Assembly (NCBI GenBank): GCA_032209605.1 | Contig: JASFXZ010000020.1 | Span: 7,501 to 71,500 of the forward strand | Reading direction: 5' to 3' | DNA length: 64,000 nucleotides | DNA from: Mactromeris polynyma | Lineage: Eukaryota; Mollusca; Bivalvia; Venerida; Mactridae | Part shown: piece by piece, positions 60,262-64,000 of the stretch | How the letters are laid out: each line of letters starts with the position of its first letter | Numbering within the stretch: the first letter of the stretch is position 1 | Position numbers and translations under genes: made by a program | Notes under the pieces: model-generated | The model's database searches: none | What the model was told of the DNA's origin: nothing | The model's input: the letters and a program-made list of their open reading frames with translations, nothing else

Positions 60262-63200
60262 AACAGACTGTTGGCATTCCTATAGATGATGATAATTATC
60301 ATTAATACCAAGAATATACCTGGATGATGTTTCCACTAGAGCAGTGTTCAAGGAAAGCTTGCCCACTCTGTTGTCATTCCTATAGATGATGATAATTATC
60401 ATTAATACCAAGAATATACCTGGGTGATGTTTCCACTAGAGCAGTGTTCAAGGAAAGCCTGCCCACTCTGTTGGCATTCCTATAGATGATGATAATTATC
60501 ATTGATACCAAGAATACACCTGGGTGATGTTTCCACTAGAGCAGTATTCAAGGAAAGCTTGCCCACTCTGTTGGCATTCCTATAGATGATGATAATTATC
60601 ATTAATACCAAGAATACACCTGGGTGATGTTTCCACTAGAGCAGTATTCAAGAAAAGCTTGCCCACTCTGTTGGCATTCCTATAGATGATGATAATTATC
60701 ATTAATACCAAGAATACACCTGGATGATGTTTCCACTAGAGCAGTGTTCAAGGAAAGCCTGCCCACTCTGTTGGCATTCCTATAGATGATGATAATTAAC
60801 ATTGATACCAAGAATACACCTGGGTGATGTTTCCACTAGAGCAGTATTCAAGGAAAGCCTGCCCACTCTGTTGGCATTCCTATAAATGATGATAATTAAC
60901 ATTAATACCAAGAATACACCTGGATGATGTTTCCACTAGAGCAGTATTCAAGGAAAGCTTGCCCACTCTGTTGGCATTCCTATAGATGATGATAATTATC
61001 ATTGATACCAAGAATACACCTGGATGATGTTTCCACTAGAGCAGTATTCAAGGAAAGCTTGCCCACTCTGTTGGCATTCCTATAGATGATGATAATTAAC
61101 ATTAGTACCAAGAATACACCTGGATGATGTTTCCACTAGAGCAGTATTCAAGGAAAGCTTGCCCACTCTGTTGTCATTCCTATAGATGATGATAATTATC
61201 ATTAATACCAAGAATATACCTGGATGATGTTTCCACTAGAGCAGTGTTCAAGGAAAGCCTGCCCACTCTGTTGGCATTCCTATAGATGATGATAATTATC
61301 ATTAATACCAAGAATACACCTGGGTGATGTTTCCACTAGAGCAGTATTCAAGGAAAGCTTGCCCACTCTGTTGGCATTCCTATAGATGATGATAATTATC
61401 ATTAATACCAAGAATACACCTGGGTGATGTTTCCACTAGAGCAGTGTTCAAGGAAAGCTTGCCCACTCTGTTGGCATTCCTATAGATGATGATAATTATC
61501 ATTAATACCAAGAATACACCTGGATGATGTTTCCACTAGAGCAGTGTTCAAGGAAAGCCTGCCCACTCTGTTGGCATTCCTATAGATGATGATAATTAAC
61601 ATTGATACCAAGAATACACCTGGGTGATGTTTCCACTAGAGCAGTATTCAAGGAAAGCCTGCCCACTCTGTTGGCATTCCTATAAATGATGATAATTAAC
61701 ATTAATACCAAGAATACACCTGGATGATGTTTCCACTAGAGCAGTATTCAAGGAAAGCTTGCCCACTCTGTTGGCATTCCTATAGATGATGATAATTATC
61801 ATTGATACCAAGAATACACCTGGATGATGTTTCCACTAGAGCAGTATTCAAGGAAAGCTTGCCCACTCTGTTGGCATTCCTATAGATGATGATAATTAAC
61901 ATTAGTACCAAGAATACACCTGGATGATGTTTCCACTAGAGCAGTATTCAAGGAAAGCTTGCCCACTCTGTTGTCATTCCTATAGATGATGATAATTATC
62001 ATTAATACCAAGAATATACCTGGGTGATGTTTCCACTAGAGCAGTGTTCAAGGAAAGCCTGCCCACTCTGTTGGCATTCCTATAGATGATGATAATTATC
62101 ATTGATACCAAGAATACACCTGGGTGATGTTTCCACTAGAGCAGTATTCAAGGAAAGCCTGCCCACTCTGTTGGCATTCCTATAGATGATGATAATTAAC
62201 ATTAGCACCAAGAATACACCTGGATGATGTTTCCACTAGAGCAGTGTTCAAGGAAAGCTTGCCCACTCTGTTGGCATTCCTATAGATGATGATAATTAAC
62301 ATTAATACCAAGAATACACCTGGATGATGTTTCCACTAGAGCAGTGTTCAAGGAAAGCTTGCCCACTCTGTTGGCATTCCTATAGATGATGATAATTATC
62401 ATTGATACCAAGAATACACCTGGATGATGTTTCCACTAGAGCAGTATTCAAGGAAAGCTTGCCCACTCTGTTGGCATTCCTATAGATGATGATAATTAAC
62501 ATTAATACCAAGAATACACCTGGATGATGTTTCCACTAGAGCAGTGTTCAAGGAAAGCCTGCCCACTCCGTTGGCATTCCTATAGATGATGATAATTATC
62601 ATTGATACCAAGAATACACCTGGATGATGTTTCCACTAGAGCAGTATTCAAGGAAAGCCTGCCCACTCTGTTGGCATTCCTATAGATGATGATAATTAAC
62701 ATTAATACCAAGAATACACCTGGATGATGTTTCCACTAGAGCAGTGTTCAAGGAAAGCCTGCCCACTCTGTTGGCATTCCTATAGATGATGATAATTATC
62801 ATTGATACCAAGAATACACCTGAATGATGTTTCCACTAGAGCAGTGTTCAAGGAAAGCCTGCCCACTCTGTTGGCATTCCTATAGATGATGATAATTATC
62901 ATTGATATCAAGAATACACCTGGGTGATGTTTCCACTAGAGCAGTATTCAAGGAAAGCCTGCCCACTCTGTTGGCATTCCTATAGATGATGATAATTATC
63001 ATTGATACCAAGAATACACCTGGATGATGTTTCCACTAGAGCAGTATTCAAGGAAAGCTTGCCCACTCTGTTGGCATTCCTATAAATGATGATAATTATC
63101 ATTAATACCAAGAATACACCTGGGTGATGTTTCCACTAGAGCAGTATTCAAGGAAAGCTTGCCCACTCTGTTGGCATTCCTATAGATGATGATAATTATC

Positions 63201-64000
63201 ATTGATACCAAGAATACACCTGGGTGATGTTTCCACTAGAGCAGTATTCAAGGAAAGCCTGCCCACTATGTTGGCATTCCTATAGATGATGATAATTAAC
63301 ATTAATACCAAGAATACACCTGGGTGATGTTTCCACTAGAGCAGTATTCAAGGAAAGCCTGCCCACTCTGTTGGCATTCCTATAGATGATGATAATTATC
63401 ATTGATACCAAGAATACACCTGGATGATGTTTCCACTAGAGCAGTATTCAAGGAAAGCTTGCCCACTCTGTTGGCATTCCTATAGATGATGATAATTATC
63501 ATTGATACCAAGAATACACCTGGGTGATGTTTCCACTAGAGCAGTGTTCAAGGAAAGCCTGCCCACTCTGTTGGCATTCCTATAGATGATGATAATTATC
63601 ATTAATACCAAGAATACACCTGGATGATGTTTCCACTAGAGCAGTATTCAAGGAAAGCCTGCCCACTCTGTTGGCATTCCTATAGATGATGATAATTATC
63701 ATTAATACCAAGAATACACCTGGGTGATGTTTCCACTAGAGCAGTGTTCAAGGAAAGCCTGCCCACTCTGTTGGCATTCCTATAGATGATGATAATTATC
63801 ATTAATACCAAGAATACACCTGGATGATGTTTCCACTAGAGCAGTATTCAAGGAAAGCTTGCCCACTCTGTTGGCATTCCTATAGATGATGATAATTATC
63901 ATTGATACCAAGAATACAGCTGGATGATGTTTCCACTAGAGCAGTATTCAAGGAAAGCCTGCCCACTCTGTTGGCATTCCTATAGATGATGATAATTATC
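60262..64000 (-). repeat. 100-bp minisatellite upstream of the first visible UVRAG exon, about 37 copies
   Basis: The period is exactly 100: GCCCACTCTG recurs at 60361, 60461, 60561 and so on to the window end. Variants (GCTT/GCCT, TATC/TAAC, GGATG/GGGTG, GTGTT/GTATT) combine into an 800-bp block seen at least twice; the marker TTGTCATTCC falls at 60371, 61171 and 61971. On the - strand each unit has CTATAG|GAATGCC and ATCCAG|GT(G/A)TATTC, i.e. acceptor- and donor-like edges 60 bp apart. Confidence 0.95.

Overview
The window looks like subtelomeric or near-subtelomeric nuclear DNA of an invertebrate animal, most likely a bivalve mollusc. The reasons are TTAGGG-type telomeric arrays, spliced genes with GT-AG introns, animal transposons (Tc1, mariner, PIF/Harbinger with a THAP domain), a fossil SWIM/YqaJ gene of a kind common in molluscs, and dispersed GACGGACA-rich repeats ending in a short inverted repeat. 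The bivalve assignment is an inference; no species can be named.

Layout. 1-5.4 kb: two essentially identical 2562-bp macrosatellite units of G-rich TTTGGGG/TTTGGAG repeat, a unique segment and CCCTAA arrays, then four 133-bp repeats. 5.4-8.6 kb: a dispersed repeat and a decayed SWIM/YqaJ-like gene. 8.6-12.9 kb: a three-level transposon nest (Tc1 inside Tc1 inside a THAP/Harbinger fossil). 13.0-15.3 kb: a decayed ~40-bp GT-rich satellite. 15.3-20.2 kb: low-information DNA with an old tandem duplication. 20.2-28.6 kb: a 41-bp CA-rich satellite of about 200 copies. 28.6-32.3 kb: a 74-bp array and dispersed repeats.

32.37-40.55 kb (+ strand): a complete four-exon gene for a 220-residue DsbA/FrnE-like thioredoxin-fold oxidoreductase. 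The first active-site cysteine is encoded by an in-frame TGA (Sec-Pro-Trp-Cys), and 1.3 kb after the stop lies a well-formed SECIS element (AUGA/UGAG core, unpaired AAAA in the apical loop, 13-bp lower helix) followed by AATAAA. This animal selenoprotein is the main finding. Its last intron and its 3' UTR are filled with minisatellites, and the last intron also carries a mariner remnant.

44.36-60.22 kb (- strand): 13 exons of UVRAG, the Beclin1/Vps34-complex subunit of autophagy and endosomal traffic, lacking only the N-terminal exon(s) beyond the right edge. Most of its long introns hold a private minisatellite (unit lengths 12, 25, 33, 35, 43, 44, 69, 69 and 100 bp). One array is made of a 3' splice site plus the first part of a coding exon. 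The two genes converge across the 24-bp array at 40.6-42.1 kb. I see no functional link between them beyond being neighbours.
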